From: Tomitella gaofuii
Lineage (GTDB): Bacteria; Actinomycetota; Actinomycetes; Mycobacteriales; Mycobacteriaceae
Assembly: GCF_014126825.1 (NCBI RefSeq)
Contig: NZ_CP059900.1
Span: forward strand, 1-64,000
Direction: 5' to 3'
Length of the DNA stretch: 64,000 nucleotides
The notes beneath the pieces were generated by a model. The model did no database searches and was not told where the DNA came from. It saw only the letters and a list, made by a program, of their open reading frames with translations. The position numbers were made by a program, and so were the translations under genes. Below, piece by piece: positions 24,348 to 32,811 of the stretch. Every line of letters starts with the position of its first letter. The first letter of the stretch is position 1.

Positions 24348-24722
24348 TCATCCCGTGGGACCGGGGGAGTCCGTGCCGTGCGTAGTGCGGCGGATGCTCG
24401 CGCGCACGGCGTCCGGGTCCGCGGACGACACCAGCAGGCGGGACCATGCCGAGTCCTCGAGGGTGATGACCACGCCGGTGGTCCTGTAGACGGCGACGAA
24501 GTCCTTCTCGCCCCCGTATCGCCAGGTGCCGAGCGCGATCACCCGCGGCAGTCCGGTCCCGGGGGCGCGGAGTCCGCGCAGTTCCCCCCACATGAGATCG
24601 GACGGCTCTACCGATGTCACGCAGCGCAGCGGAACCCGCGGGGAGCGGTGGAAGGCCCCGGCGACTTCGATCGGGGAGAGTCGCACCACCAGGTCCTCGC
24701 CGTCCACCGTCAGATGCGCCAT
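24348..24722 (-). CDS. Conserved hypothetical protein (PH-like fold)
   Basis: 124-residue cytoplasmic protein with no signal or membrane segment. It is beta-rich, with LVVRLSPIEVAGAFH, VTSVEPSD, LGTWRYGGEKDFVAVYR and GVVITLED, ending in a likely helix. This resembles short actinobacterial proteins with a PH-like domain; no catalytic motif is visible and no function can be assigned. It lies 66 bp upstream of the parS site and is transcribed toward it, in the same direction as the nitroreductase-like gene. Confidence 0.7.
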   Translation of the reverse strand: MAHLTVDGEDLVVRLSPIEVAGAFHRSPRVPLRCVTSVEPSDLMWGELRGLRAPGTGLPRVIALGTWRYGGEKDFVAVYRTTGVVITLEDSAWSRLLVSSADPDAVRASIRRTTHGTDSPGPTG

Positions 24723-24890
24723 ACCGCAGTTCTACCACCGGAGACGGGCGGCGAGCAGGTCTCACGATTCCGGAGCCCGGACCGGCACGCCGTGGTGTCC
24801 GGTCCGATACTGTCGTGCGAAGTGGGCAAGGGAGTCCCCGATGTAGCCCCACAGCGCCGGGGGCGGCGCCGGCGGAACGGAGAGACGCGG

Positions 24891-25736
24891 ATGGGTAGCG
24901 TGAGCGGCAAGGTCGCGGTGGTCACCGGTGCGGCGTCGGGTATCGGGCGCGAGCTGGCGCTGGAACTGGCGCGCCGGGGCGCGAAACTCGCATTGGCCGA
25001 CGTGGACGATCGGGGGCTCGCGCAGACGGAGGGGCGGGTGCGGGCGCTCGGCGCCGAGGCGTCCGGCTCGCACCTGGACGTGAGCAGCCGCGACGACGTC
25101 GCCACCTTCGCCGGCGACGTGGTCGACCGGTTCGGCGTGGTGCACCAGATCTACAACAACGCCGGCATCTCCGGAGGCAGCCACTCGATCCTCGACTCCG
25201 ACTATGCCGTGTTCGACCGCGTCCTCGGCATCAACCTGTGGGGGGTCATCCACGGCACCAAGGCGTTCCTGCCGCACCTCATCGCATCGGGCGACGGCCA
25301 CGTCATCAACATCTCGAGCCTCAACGGGATCATGGCGCAGCCGGAGCTGGGTCCGTACTGCACGGCGAAGTTCGGTGTTCGTGGCTTCACCGAGACGTTG
25401 CGCGCGGAGATGCTCGCCGATCACCGGCCCGTCGCCGTCACCGTGGTGCACCCGGGCGGTGTGAAGACGAACATCGCGTCCGCGGCCCTCGCGCAGGCCG
25501 AGGCGCGCGGCGAGGAGCCGACGGACCGCGACCGGGTCCGTGTGCGCACCTACAACGACAAGCTGCTGAAGCTGCCGGCCGACAAGGCCGCGCGCACCAT
25601 CATCGACGGCGTGGAGGCTGGCCGCGCGCGCGTTCTGGTCGGCAACGACGCCAAGGCGCTCGACCTGCTCGTGCGCGCGGCGCCCCGGTTCTACACCGGC
25701 CTCATCGCCAAGTACACGGAGAAGATCTTCGGCTGA
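24891..25736 (+). CDS. Short-chain dehydrogenase/reductase
   Basis: 281-residue classical SDR. It has the cofactor-binding TGAASGIGRE near residue 13, LADVDD suggesting NAD(H) preference from an Asp after beta-2, NNAGISGG near 90, a catalytic Ser in INISSLNG near 140, and YCTAK at about 156-160. C-terminal residues include a PGGVKTN loop. The substrate is not predictable. ATG 24891 has ACGGAGAGA upstream. It converges with the HTH regulator; a CGACCCG/CGGGTCG pair between them could terminate transcription. Confidence 0.88.
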   Translation: MGSVSGKVAVVTGAASGIGRELALELARRGAKLALADVDDRGLAQTEGRVRALGAEASGSHLDVSSRDDVATFAGDVVDRFGVVHQIYNNAGISGGSHSILDSDYAVFDRVLGINLWGVIHGTKAFLPHLIASGDGHVINISSLNGIMAQPELGPYCTAKFGVRGFTETLRAEMLADHRPVAVTVVHPGGVKTNIASAALAQAEARGEEPTDRDRVRVRTYNDKLLKLPADKAARTIIDGVEAGRARVLVGNDAKALDLLVRAAPRFYTGLIAKYTEKIFG

Positions 25737-25756
25737 GGCGACCCGTGCGGGCGGGA

Positions 25757-26452
25757 TCAGGACGTCGGGTCGATCCGCACGCAGCAGTAGCCGTCGTGCG
25801 GCTCGAGTCGCGCATGGCACCCCTCGCAGCGTGCGCCCTCGATCGCGCCGCCGATGAGATCCAGGTTCATTCCGCAGACCATCGCGGTGTGGTCCCGGAC
25901 CAGGGAGTGGAACGGGCAGTTGGCCAGCACGATCGTCCCGTCCTCGAGCCGCGGCTCGTAGCCGTGCTTGCGGAGCACCGCCATGAGGTCGGCGACGGTC
26001 GCGCCCGAACCGGCGCCGATCTCGCGGCCCAACGCGGCCGCGCCGCGTGACAGGCAGGTCAGCGCGGAGTCGCCGGTGCGCTCCGACTCCGCCACCGCGT
26101 CGGCGAGGAGTTTCCCGGCCATTTCGTAGGCGCGCGCCGGAATCTGCACGGCGATCTGACGTTGTGCACGGTGATAGAACTTCGACGGCCGGCCCGCCCC
26201 CGGCCCTCTGCGTCCGCCCCGCCGGGCGAAGCTGATCTCCAACAGCCCGACCTCGGCGAGTTTGTCCAGGTGGAATGCCGCCGTCTTCCGTGGAATCCCG
26301 AGCGCGTTCGCGGCCTCGTCACGGCCGATCGGAACCGCGGAATCGCAGATCAGGTTGTACAGACGCCCGCGGGTGGGTTCGTCGAGCGCCGAGACCGCCG
26401 CGACATCTGCAGTCCCGTCGCCGGGCCCGCCACGCTTGTGCATGGATTCCAT
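25757..26452 (-). CDS. Winged-helix transcriptional regulator with C-terminal Cys cluster
   Basis: 231 residues. The N-terminal ArsR-like/COG2345 winged helix (about 20-95) includes RGRLYNLI, DEAANALGIPRKTAAFHLDKLAEVGLLE and a basic GGRRGPGAGRPSKFY wing. The C-terminal half ends with cysteines in CPFHSLVRDH, MVCGMNLDL, ARCEGCHARLEP and YCCVRI, a pattern that could hold a metal or an iron-sulfur cluster, as in SufR-type regulators. The inverted repeat at 26467-26482 just before the start suggests autoregulation. It is divergent from folE. Confidence 0.82.
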   Translation of the reverse strand: MESMHKRGGPGDGTADVAAVSALDEPTRGRLYNLICDSAVPIGRDEAANALGIPRKTAAFHLDKLAEVGLLEISFARRGGRRGPGAGRPSKFYHRAQRQIAVQIPARAYEMAGKLLADAVAESERTGDSALTCLSRGAAALGREIGAGSGATVADLMAVLRKHGYEPRLEDGTIVLANCPFHSLVRDHTAMVCGMNLDLIGGAIEGARCEGCHARLEPHDGYCCVRIDPTS

Positions 26453-26466
26453 ATCCCCAGTGTAAA

Positions 26467-26482
26467 ACCAAGGCGGCTTGGT
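26467..26482. promoter_or_regulatory. Candidate operator (inverted repeat)
   Basis: ACCAAG-gcgg-CTTGGT is a perfect 6-bp inverted repeat with 4-bp spacer, lying 15 bp upstream of the HTH regulator and 81 bp upstream of folE, in an AT-richer stretch. It is the most likely binding site for the divergent regulator. Confidence 0.5.
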
Positions 26483-26563
26483 ACAACCTTCACATCTATC
26501 ACCAATGAGTGTAGGTTTTAGAACGTAGGCGGTGACGCGAAGCACCCTTCCGAGCGAGGTCCC

Positions 26564-27199
26564 ATGACGGTTTCATCTCTTGTCGACGTCGGCGTACAGC
26601 CGGACGACCCCCGATACGGGCGGCGACTGCGCGCGGCGCGTGCACGCCCCGCGATCGACGGCGACGCGGCCGGTCGCGCCGTGGCCGACCTGCTGCGCGC
26701 CCTGGGCCGCGACCCCGAGGACGAGCATCTGTGCGACACGCCCCGCCGGGTGGCGGACGCCTACCGGGAACTGCTGACTCCGCGGGAGTTCGACCTCACC
26801 ACCTTCCCCAACGACTCGGGCTACGACGAGCTGGTTCTGGCGCGCGACATCCCCATGACCTCCCTGTGTGAGCACCACATGCTGCCGTTCAGCGGGGTGG
26901 CGCACGTCGGCTACCTGCCCGGCGTGCGCATCCTCGGGCTGTCCAAGCTGGCCCGCGTCGTCGAGCTGTTCGCCCGCGACCTGCAGGTGCAGGAGCGGTT
27001 GACCATGCAGGTGGCCGACTGGCTGGGCGAGAACCTGGCGCCGCGGGGGATCGGCGTCGTCATCGAGGCCGAGCACATGTGCATGTCCATCCGTGGCGTC
27101 CACGCCGCCGGCACCCGTACCACCACGTCGGCGATGCGCGGACTGTTGCGTGAGGACGGCGCGGCCCGCCGTGAGTTCCTCGGCCTCATCCGCCATTGA
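26564..27199 (+). CDS. folE: GTP cyclohydrolase I
   Basis: 211-residue enzyme that converts GTP to dihydroneopterin triphosphate, the first step of folate (and pterin) synthesis. Conserved motifs are DTPRRVADAY near residue 58, TSLCEHHMLPF near 104 with the zinc Cys/His residues, GLSKLARVVELFARDLQVQERLT near 130-150, and EAEHMCMSIRGV near 175 with the second zinc Cys. The length is normal for FolE. Usually folE sits with ftsH/folP in Mycobacteriales; here it stands alone next to a Cys-rich regulator, so this may be an additional or relocated copy. Confidence 0.94.
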   Translation: MTVSSLVDVGVQPDDPRYGRRLRAARARPAIDGDAAGRAVADLLRALGRDPEDEHLCDTPRRVADAYRELLTPREFDLTTFPNDSGYDELVLARDIPMTSLCEHHMLPFSGVAHVGYLPGVRILGLSKLARVVELFARDLQVQERLTMQVADWLGENLAPRGIGVVIEAEHMCMSIRGVHAAGTRTTTSAMRGLLREDGAARREFLGLIRH

Positions 27200-27232
27200 A
27201 TCCTCGACCGCACATCGACACTGGAGTCCGCC

Positions 27233-27760
27233 ATGAGTGAGCAGATCATCCCCACCGAGAACGCGCTGCAGGCGAAGCAGCCGGTGAGCGCGGCACTCAC
27301 GGGACCGTACGGGCACCCGTTCCACCCGATCCTGGTGACGATCCCCATCGGCGCCTGGGTGGCGTCGCTGGTGTTCGACATCGGATCGTTCATCGTCGGC
27401 GACCCGGACTTCCTCAACAAGGGCGCCGCCTGGCTCATCGCGGTGGGGGTGCTCGGCGCGCTCGCCGCGGCCACGGTCGGCTTCCTCGACCTGCTCGCCA
27501 TCCCCACGGGGACGAAGGCGTTCCGCACCGGGCTCACGCACATGTCGCTGATGCTCGCGGTCACCGTCGGGTTCGCCCTGGACTTCTGGTGGCGCACGGC
27601 CTCCGGGCTCGACGGCACCGTCGGCACGGGCCCGCTGGTGCTCACCATCGTCTGCCTGATCGTGCTCGTGGCCGCCGGCGCGCTGGGCGGAAAGCTCGCC
27701 TACCGCTACGGCGTCCGCGTGGTCGACGAGCGCACGCAGGCCGACGGCTTCCGCCGCTGA
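27233..27760 (+). CDS. DUF2231 membrane protein
   Basis: 175 residues. The HPFHPILVTIPIGAWV motif near residue 25 is the mark of DUF2231. Four hydrophobic segments follow: one ending in FIVG, then AAWLIAVGVLGALAAATVGFL, MSLMLAVTVGFALDFW, and LVLTIVCLIVLVAAGALGG. Integral membrane protein of unknown function, located 33 bp after folE, so possibly cotranscribed. Confidence 0.85.
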   Translation: MSEQIIPTENALQAKQPVSAALTGPYGHPFHPILVTIPIGAWVASLVFDIGSFIVGDPDFLNKGAAWLIAVGVLGALAAATVGFLDLLAIPTGTKAFRTGLTHMSLMLAVTVGFALDFWWRTASGLDGTVGTGPLVLTIVCLIVLVAAGALGGKLAYRYGVRVVDERTQADGFRR

Positions 27761-27852
27761 CCCACGGGCGCCCGAATGTTGGGCGCCGCGCACACACGAC
27801 TTCCCCGCGGCGGCAGCGCCGCCCGCCGAATCCCTACCGAAGGAGCATTGTC

Positions 27853-28260
27853 ATGGAGATCGCCGCACTCGTCCTCTGGGTCATCACGGCCATCGGCGGG
27901 TTCATCCTGCTGGCCAAATGGATCGCCGGCGGCGGCGCGAAGCCCGATGGCGGCAGCCGCCTGCCCGCACCGGTCGTGTTCGCCCACTTCCTGCTGGCCG
28001 CGGCGGGGCTGGTCCTGTGGATCATCTACGTCGTCATCGACGCCGACGCGCTGGCGTGGGTGTCGTTCGCGCTGTTGGTCGTCATCGCGCTCGCCGGCTT
28101 CGCCATGGTGGCGCGCTGGCTCCCCGTCTACCAGGGCACCGCGTCCGGCGCCGACGCAGCGCCGGAGAAGAGCTTCCCCGTCGCCGTCGTGGGCCTGCAC
28201 GGCGTGCTCGCGGTCGCGACGGTGGTGACGGTGCTGCTCTCCGCCCTCGAGATCGGCTGA
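27853..28260 (+). CDS. Small integral membrane protein
   Basis: 135 residues with four predicted membrane helices: IAALVLWVITAIGGFILLA, VVFAHFLLAAAGLVLWIIYVV, LAWVSFALLVVIALAGFAMVA and VVGLHGVLAVATVVTVLLSAL. The loop GGGAKPDGG separates helices 1 and 2. No known catalytic motif. It is preceded by AAGGAG at 27839-27844. The function is unknown; it lies 92 bp after the DUF2231 gene. Confidence 0.8.
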   Translation: MEIAALVLWVITAIGGFILLAKWIAGGGAKPDGGSRLPAPVVFAHFLLAAAGLVLWIIYVVIDADALAWVSFALLVVIALAGFAMVARWLPVYQGTASGADAAPEKSFPVAVVGLHGVLAVATVVTVLLSALEIG

Positions 28261-28329
28261 CCGGCGCGCGGGCTGAGCCGACCCCTGAGCGGTCCATCTT
28301 GGCATCTCATGCCAATGGAGGTGATCCAC

Positions 28330-28617
28330 GTGGCGACGAGGAACGTGGTCCTGACTCAGCGCCAGCACGAGTGGGTCGACTCGCTCGTGAAGCCCGGGCG
28401 TTACCAGAATGCGAGTGAGGTTCTGCGCGAAGGCTTTCGACTCGTGGAGCGGGAGGAAGGCGAAGAGGCCGCCAGAGTGGCCGTCCTGCGTCGCGCCGCG
28501 GAGGAGGGCTGGTCCGACCTGGCATCGGGACGATACGACGACGTCGATGACCGGTCTCTCGACCACTTCGTCGGGCAACTCGGCGTCCGTGCGGCCGGGG
28601 CGTCATCGCCGGACTGA
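28330..28617 (+). CDS. ParD-family antitoxin
   Basis: 95 residues. The N-terminal ribbon-helix-helix is visible as RNVVLTQRQHEWVDSLV, and the ParD-like helix as GRYQNASEVLREGFRLVERE; the C-terminal tail would bind the toxin. GTG 28330 is chosen because a near-perfect GGAGGTGATC at 28317-28326 precedes it; an in-frame ATG at 28309 would place that sequence inside the gene. The stop overlaps the toxin start (TGATG), the usual coupling for parDE. Expected role: neutralise ParE and repress the operon. Confidence 0.87.
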   Translation: MATRNVVLTQRQHEWVDSLVKPGRYQNASEVLREGFRLVEREEGEEAARVAVLRRAAEEGWSDLASGRYDDVDDRSLDHFVGQLGVRAAGASSPD

Positions 28618-29147
28618 TGCCCGGGTATCGACTCACCCACGCCGCCCAGGACGACATCATCTCGATCCTCGCCTGGTCGCATGAGCGATTCGGCGAGGAG
28701 GCGCGCAAACGCTACGAGGCCGTCATCGCCACGGCCTTCCGAGACGCTGCCGCCCCCGGTGCCGGAATCGGGCGGAGGGACCGGCCCGAGCTGGGAGAGG
28801 GCGTTTCCTCCTGGCACCTGATGCAGAGTCGCACCCGGCCTCCGGGTGGAACCGTCCACCGTCCGCGTCACTTCCTGATCTGCCGGGAGGACCGCGGGGT
28901 GCTCGTCGTCGGTCGGGTTCTGCACGACGCCATGGAGTTGCGTCGGCGCCTCGATTCCCGGCGGCCGTGGGGGGAGACGTCCACGGCCGAACCTCCGGCA
29001 AGAGCCCCGGCGTACGCGCGAAACGTCGGATGCGTGCGCCGACGACTCCGACCGGTGCCCGTATCGTCGGAGACGCACCCTGCGCGTCACCCCGGAAAAC
29101 GGCCGGTGACCTTCCATGCGGTGCGCCCATCGACCGTGCGGACGTGA
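28617..29147 (+). CDS. ParE-family toxin with extended C-terminus
   Basis: 176 residues. The first 115 match the ParE/RelE fold: YRLTHAAQDDIISILAWS, FGEEARKRYEAVI, and a C-terminal VLVVGRVLHDAMELRRRLD. ParE toxins inhibit DNA gyrase. About 60 further residues (Arg/Pro-rich) follow the normal end of the domain and show no recognisable fold; most likely a lost stop or frameshift extended the frame. The start ATG overlaps the antitoxin TGA. Confidence 0.8.
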   Translation: MPGYRLTHAAQDDIISILAWSHERFGEEARKRYEAVIATAFRDAAAPGAGIGRRDRPELGEGVSSWHLMQSRTRPPGGTVHRPRHFLICREDRGVLVVGRVLHDAMELRRRLDSRRPWGETSTAEPPARAPAYARNVGCVRRRLRPVPVSSETHPARHPGKRPVTFHAVRPSTVRT

Positions 29148-29160
29148 TGAAGGAGCGGGT

Positions 29161-29511
29161 ATGACCAGGTGGCTGATGCTCGTCGGCGCCATCGCGGCCG
29201 AGGTGCTCGGCACCATGTCGCTGCGCGCGGCCACCGACCACGCCGCGTGGTACGCAGTGGTCGTCGCCGGGTATGTCACCGCCTTCGCGCTGTTGTCGTG
29301 GCTGCTGCGTTCGGGGCTGCCGATCGGCGTCGTCTACGGCATCTGGGGCGCCAGCGGCGTCGCCCTCACGGCCGTGCTCGCCACCGTGATCTTCGGCGAG
29401 ACGCTCAGCGCCGTGGCGATCGCCGGCATCGCGTTGATCATCGTCGGGGTGGTGCTGGTCGAGACCGGGTCTCCCGGCTCCGACCGCGACGCGACCGAGG
29501 GGGTGCGGTGA
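29161..29511 (+). CDS. Small multidrug resistance (SMR) family transporter, subunit 1
   Basis: 116-residue protein with four membrane helices and the SMR signature: the membrane Glu in AAEVLGTMSLR near residue 14, and PIGVVYGIWGASGVALTA near 55. SMR proteins export quaternary cations or guanidinium by proton antiport. It overlaps a second SMR gene by one base (TGATG), a layout typical of heterodimeric pairs. ATG 29161 is chosen over an upstream start because the family begins here and AAGGAG lies upstream. Confidence 0.9.
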   Translation: MTRWLMLVGAIAAEVLGTMSLRAATDHAAWYAVVVAGYVTAFALLSWLLRSGLPIGVVYGIWGASGVALTAVLATVIFGETLSAVAIAGIALIIVGVVLVETGSPGSDRDATEGVR

Positions 29512-29825
29512 TGGCCGGGATGTGGCTGGCCGCCGCGATCGCCGCCGAACTATTCGCCACTTTGTCGCTGCGCGCCTCCCGCGGATTGGAGAAGAAGGCG
29601 TGGCTGCTGCCGGTGGTGCTCGGCTACGTGCTCGCGTTCGGGTTCCTCGGCGGCGCGCTCGAGGCCGGCATGCCGATCGGCGTGGCCTACGGCATCTGGA
29701 CGGCCGCCGGCATCGCGATGGTGGCTCTGCTGGCCCGGGCGATCTGGGGCGACCCGCTCACCAGACGCATGCTCGTCGGCATCGGGGTGATCGTCGCGGG
29801 CGTCGTGCTCGTCGAGATCGGCTGA
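29511..29825 (+). CDS. Small multidrug resistance (SMR) family transporter, subunit 2
   Basis: 104 residues, four membrane helices. The essential Glu is in AAELFATLSLR near residue 13, and PIGVAYGIWTAAGIA near 55 matches the first subunit. Coupled to the preceding SMR gene through a TGATG overlap, the pair is expected to work as an antiparallel heterodimer like EbrAB or the YkkCD group. No riboswitch is obvious upstream of the pair. Confidence 0.9.
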   Translation: MAGMWLAAAIAAELFATLSLRASRGLEKKAWLLPVVLGYVLAFGFLGGALEAGMPIGVAYGIWTAAGIAMVALLARAIWGDPLTRRMLVGIGVIVAGVVLVEIG

Positions 29826-30048
29826 CGAGGCCGGCGCCCTCCGCCGAAAAGTGCGTGACAGCACTGTCCGCGCAGGTCGTGACATGTACCACGAAGTAGG
29901 CCGGATCGGTGGGGACGCGGGACACCCGCCGCGGAGAACGCCGCGCACACCGTTATCGTGATACCGACAGGTACAGCAACCTTCGCGCCTGCAGCACCCG
30001 CCGGGCCGCGGGCGTGCAGACCGCAGAGGGACGACGCGCAGGGGTCAG

Positions 30049-31389
30049 ATGGTGAGTTCGGAATCCTTCACCCTGCTCGAGACGTCCGTACCACGCCGCC
30101 GCATCCTGGGCGTCGTTCTCATCGCGTTGGTCATCGGGTTCGTGGCGGTGACGGTGTTGCAGTACAACAAGGCGTTCTCGACGTATACGAGTATTTATCT
30201 GGTCACCGATAGTGCGGGCAATGCGTTGCCTGAGCGTGCGGATGTGAAGGCGCGGGGGGTGATCATGGGCACGGTCGGGTCGACGCAGGCGCACGGGGAC
30301 AAGGTGGTGCTGCGGCTGGATCTGGATCCGGCGTTGGCGGAGCAGGTGCCGCCGTCGGCGACGGCGCGGTTGTTGCCGAAGACGTTGTTCGGTGAGCGGT
30401 ATGTGGCGTTGCAGATTCCGAAGGGCGCCGAGGGGCATGTGTCGGAGGGGGACACGATCTATCAGGATGCGTCGGGCAATGCGGTGGAGATCGGGCACAT
30501 GCTCGATACGGTGTTGCCGATTCTGCGGGCGGTGCCGCCGCAGGATCTGTCGGTGACGTTGACGGCGATCAATCACATGCTCGAGGGGCAGGGGGAGGCG
30601 ATCGGGCGGGGGATCGAGCAGCTCGATGAGATCACCGATCAGGTCGTGGACCGGTTGCCGGATGTGAAGGCGGATATCCGGGGGATCGCGGAGTTCGCGC
30701 GGACGTATCAGTCGGCGGCGCCGGATCTGGTGAATGCGCTCGATAATCTGCGGACGACGAACACGACCGTGGTGCAGATGCAGGATCGGATCCATGATCT
30801 TCTTCTGGCGGGGGCGGATACGGCGCGGGCGTCGTCGGATCTGATCGATCGGACGCGGGGGGATTTCGTGGCGGTGTCGGCGCAGTCGGTGCGGCCGTTG
30901 GAGGTTTTCGCGGACGCGTCGCCGGCGTTCGGCTGCACCTTCGACGAGATGGCCAAGCTGCACGACCGGGCGAAGGGGGTCGTCGGCGCCGGCACCGAGA
31001 ACCCGGGCATCCGCGTGACGCTCGAGCTGGTGAACCCGCGCGGCCGCTACCTGCCCGAGCAGGACGAACCGCGCTGGTTGGATGACCGCACGCCCCGCTG
31101 CTACCCGGTGGTGCCCGGGCAGAACTTCCCGGTGCCCGTCGACGGACAACTCAACGACGGGTCGTATCAGCCGCCGGTGATCAATACGGGCGGGGCGCCG
31201 ACGCTGTATCCGCCGGATCCGATGTATGCGGCCGAGCCGGAGTCGCAGTACCGGGGTTCGCAGTCGGAGCAGGAGGCGCTGGCGCAGGTGTATGCGGCGG
31301 CGTCGGGTGCGGACGCGGCGTCGATTCCGGGGTGGACGACGGTGATCGGGGCGCCGTCGCTGCGCGGCAACGAGGTGGTGTTCCGGTAG
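30049..31389 (+). CDS. Orphan Mce-family protein
   Basis: 446 residues. One N-terminal membrane anchor (ILGVVLIALVIGFVAVTVL, about 20-38) is followed by an MCE/MlaD domain from about 45 to 125, then a long helical region to about 300 (PVLR, RGIEQLDEITDQVVDRLPDV), and a proline-rich tail with Cys. Mce proteins form lipid-transport assemblies at the mycobacterial envelope, normally in clusters of six with YrbE permeases. None of these partners is nearby, so it may join a complex encoded elsewhere. Codon choice changes abruptly within the gene, as described in the findings. Confidence 0.9.
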   Translation: MVSSESFTLLETSVPRRRILGVVLIALVIGFVAVTVLQYNKAFSTYTSIYLVTDSAGNALPERADVKARGVIMGTVGSTQAHGDKVVLRLDLDPALAEQVPPSATARLLPKTLFGERYVALQIPKGAEGHVSEGDTIYQDASGNAVEIGHMLDTVLPILRAVPPQDLSVTLTAINHMLEGQGEAIGRGIEQLDEITDQVVDRLPDVKADIRGIAEFARTYQSAAPDLVNALDNLRTTNTTVVQMQDRIHDLLLAGADTARASSDLIDRTRGDFVAVSAQSVRPLEVFADASPAFGCTFDEMAKLHDRAKGVVGAGTENPGIRVTLELVNPRGRYLPEQDEPRWLDDRTPRCYPVVPGQNFPVPVDGQLNDGSYQPPVINTGGAPTLYPPDPMYAAEPESQYRGSQSEQEALAQVYAAASGADAASIPGWTTVIGAPSLRGNEVVFR

Positions 31390-31399
31390 CGGCCGCGCG

Positions 31400-31693
31400 T
31401 CACGGTGGGGAGTCGGCGCCCACGGCCTCTTCCATGGAGCCGATCCCGCTGTATCCGGGCGCACCGTCGTCGTGCAGGCGGATGCTCCCGTCCTGCACGG
31501 CCTCTTCGATGCTCGCGCACAACGCGTAGCAGCTGAGGGTGCCCGCCGCGGAGCGTTCGCCGGCCGCACGGGCCACCTGGAACCACTTGCACCGTTCGAC
31601 GGCATCGCCGTGCCACTGGACGGCGGTGTGCTGGCTGTTGCGCTTGTGCACGCCCACCCGCGCTCCACACTCTGCGCAGGTGACCGGCTGCAT
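31400..31693 (-). CDS. Small Cys-pair protein linked to kshA (copy 1)
   Basis: 97 residues starting MQPVTCAECGARVGVHKR; a CxxC at the N-terminus, a QHTAVQWHGDA segment and further Cys residues in CKWFQVARAAGE and LSCYALCASIEEAV suggest a zinc-ribbon-like fold. The C-terminus is acidic, with PGYSGIGSMEEAV. A paralogue follows kshA copy 2 at 61123-61422 with the same layout. It starts 32 bp after the kshA stop, so cotranscription is likely. The function is unknown; a role in assembly or regulation of the oxygenase is only an inference. Confidence 0.72.
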   Translation of the reverse strand: MQPVTCAECGARVGVHKRNSQHTAVQWHGDAVERCKWFQVARAAGERSAAGTLSCYALCASIEEAVQDGSIRLHDDGAPGYSGIGSMEEAVGADSPP

Positions 31694-31721
31694 CGACGTC
31701 ACGCGTAGCCTCCCTGGTCCT

Positions 31722-32811
31722 GCGCTCAGTGTGCGGATTCTGCCTCGCGCCGGGCGAGGTTCTCGGCGATCTGGGCACGCCAGGCTTCGTTGGCCTTGGT
31801 CGGGTCCATCTCGAATTCGAAGCGGTCTGTCATGTCGTCGGTGATGTCCGCCCGGTCCACGTAGAACTGCTCGTACCAGCGGCGCAGCTGGTAGATGGGA
31901 CCGTCCTCCTCGCACAGCAGCGGGTTGTTGATGCGGGCCTTGCTGCGCCAGATGGCGACGTCCTGCTCGAAGCCGCGGGTGATGAAGCCGACGTTCGATG
32001 CCGTGATCGCCTCCGCCTGGCCTTCCGGGATGTCGGGGGTCTTGCGGACGGTGGCCCCGTACTGCAGGACGAACTTCCCTGGCGTGACGGGGTAGTGGCA
32101 GTTGATGAGCTTGGTCTCCACGTCGTAGCCCGTGTAGTGATAGCACAACTCGTCGATCATGAACGAGGGCCCGTAGTAGGACGCCACCGACGAATTGCCC
32201 TGGGACACCTTGGCGCGGTCCACCCCCGGCGGGAGCATGTCTTCGCGGCCCTCGCCGTTCATGTACTGCGTGGCGGTGACGCCCTCGAAGACGTTCTTGA
32301 AGTACGTGGGGAGCGAGAAGTGGATGTAGAAGAAGTGGGCGAAGTCGACGACGTTATCGACGATCTCGCGGCAGTTGGTGTCGATGGTGATCGTCTTCCA
32401 CTGCCACTCGGTCCACTCGTCGTCGCCGGTGCGGATGACGGGGATGTACTCCTCCGGCGTGCCGCCCTCCGGGTCGTTCCACACGAACAGCAGGTCGTCC
32501 TGTTCCATGGTGGGCCAGGCCTGGGTGCGGGCGCGCATGGGCACGCGCTTGGCATAGGGGATCTCCTTGCACTTGCCGTCGCCGCCCCAGCGCCAGTCGT
32601 GGAAAGGACACGCGATCTCGTCGCCCTTGATCGTGCCCTGCGACAGGTCGCCCCCCATGTGCCGACAGTACGAGTCCAGCACGTTGAGCTCGCCCTGGGT
32701 GTCCTGCCAGACGACGAGCTTGCCGCCGAAGGCCTCGATCGAATGGGGCTTGCCGTCGCGGAAGTCCTTGGCCAGGCCCAGGCAGTGCCAGCCGCGGGCG
32801 AACCGCTCGGG
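31722..32811. repeat. 1,090-bp near-identical repeat, kshA copy 1
   Basis: This segment recurs at 61466-62555 with constant offset 29,744 and no gaps. Only a few substitutions are seen, for example near 31737, 31780, 31881 and 31923. Both copies are on the same strand. Sequence on both sides of the repeat differs. Confidence 0.92.
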
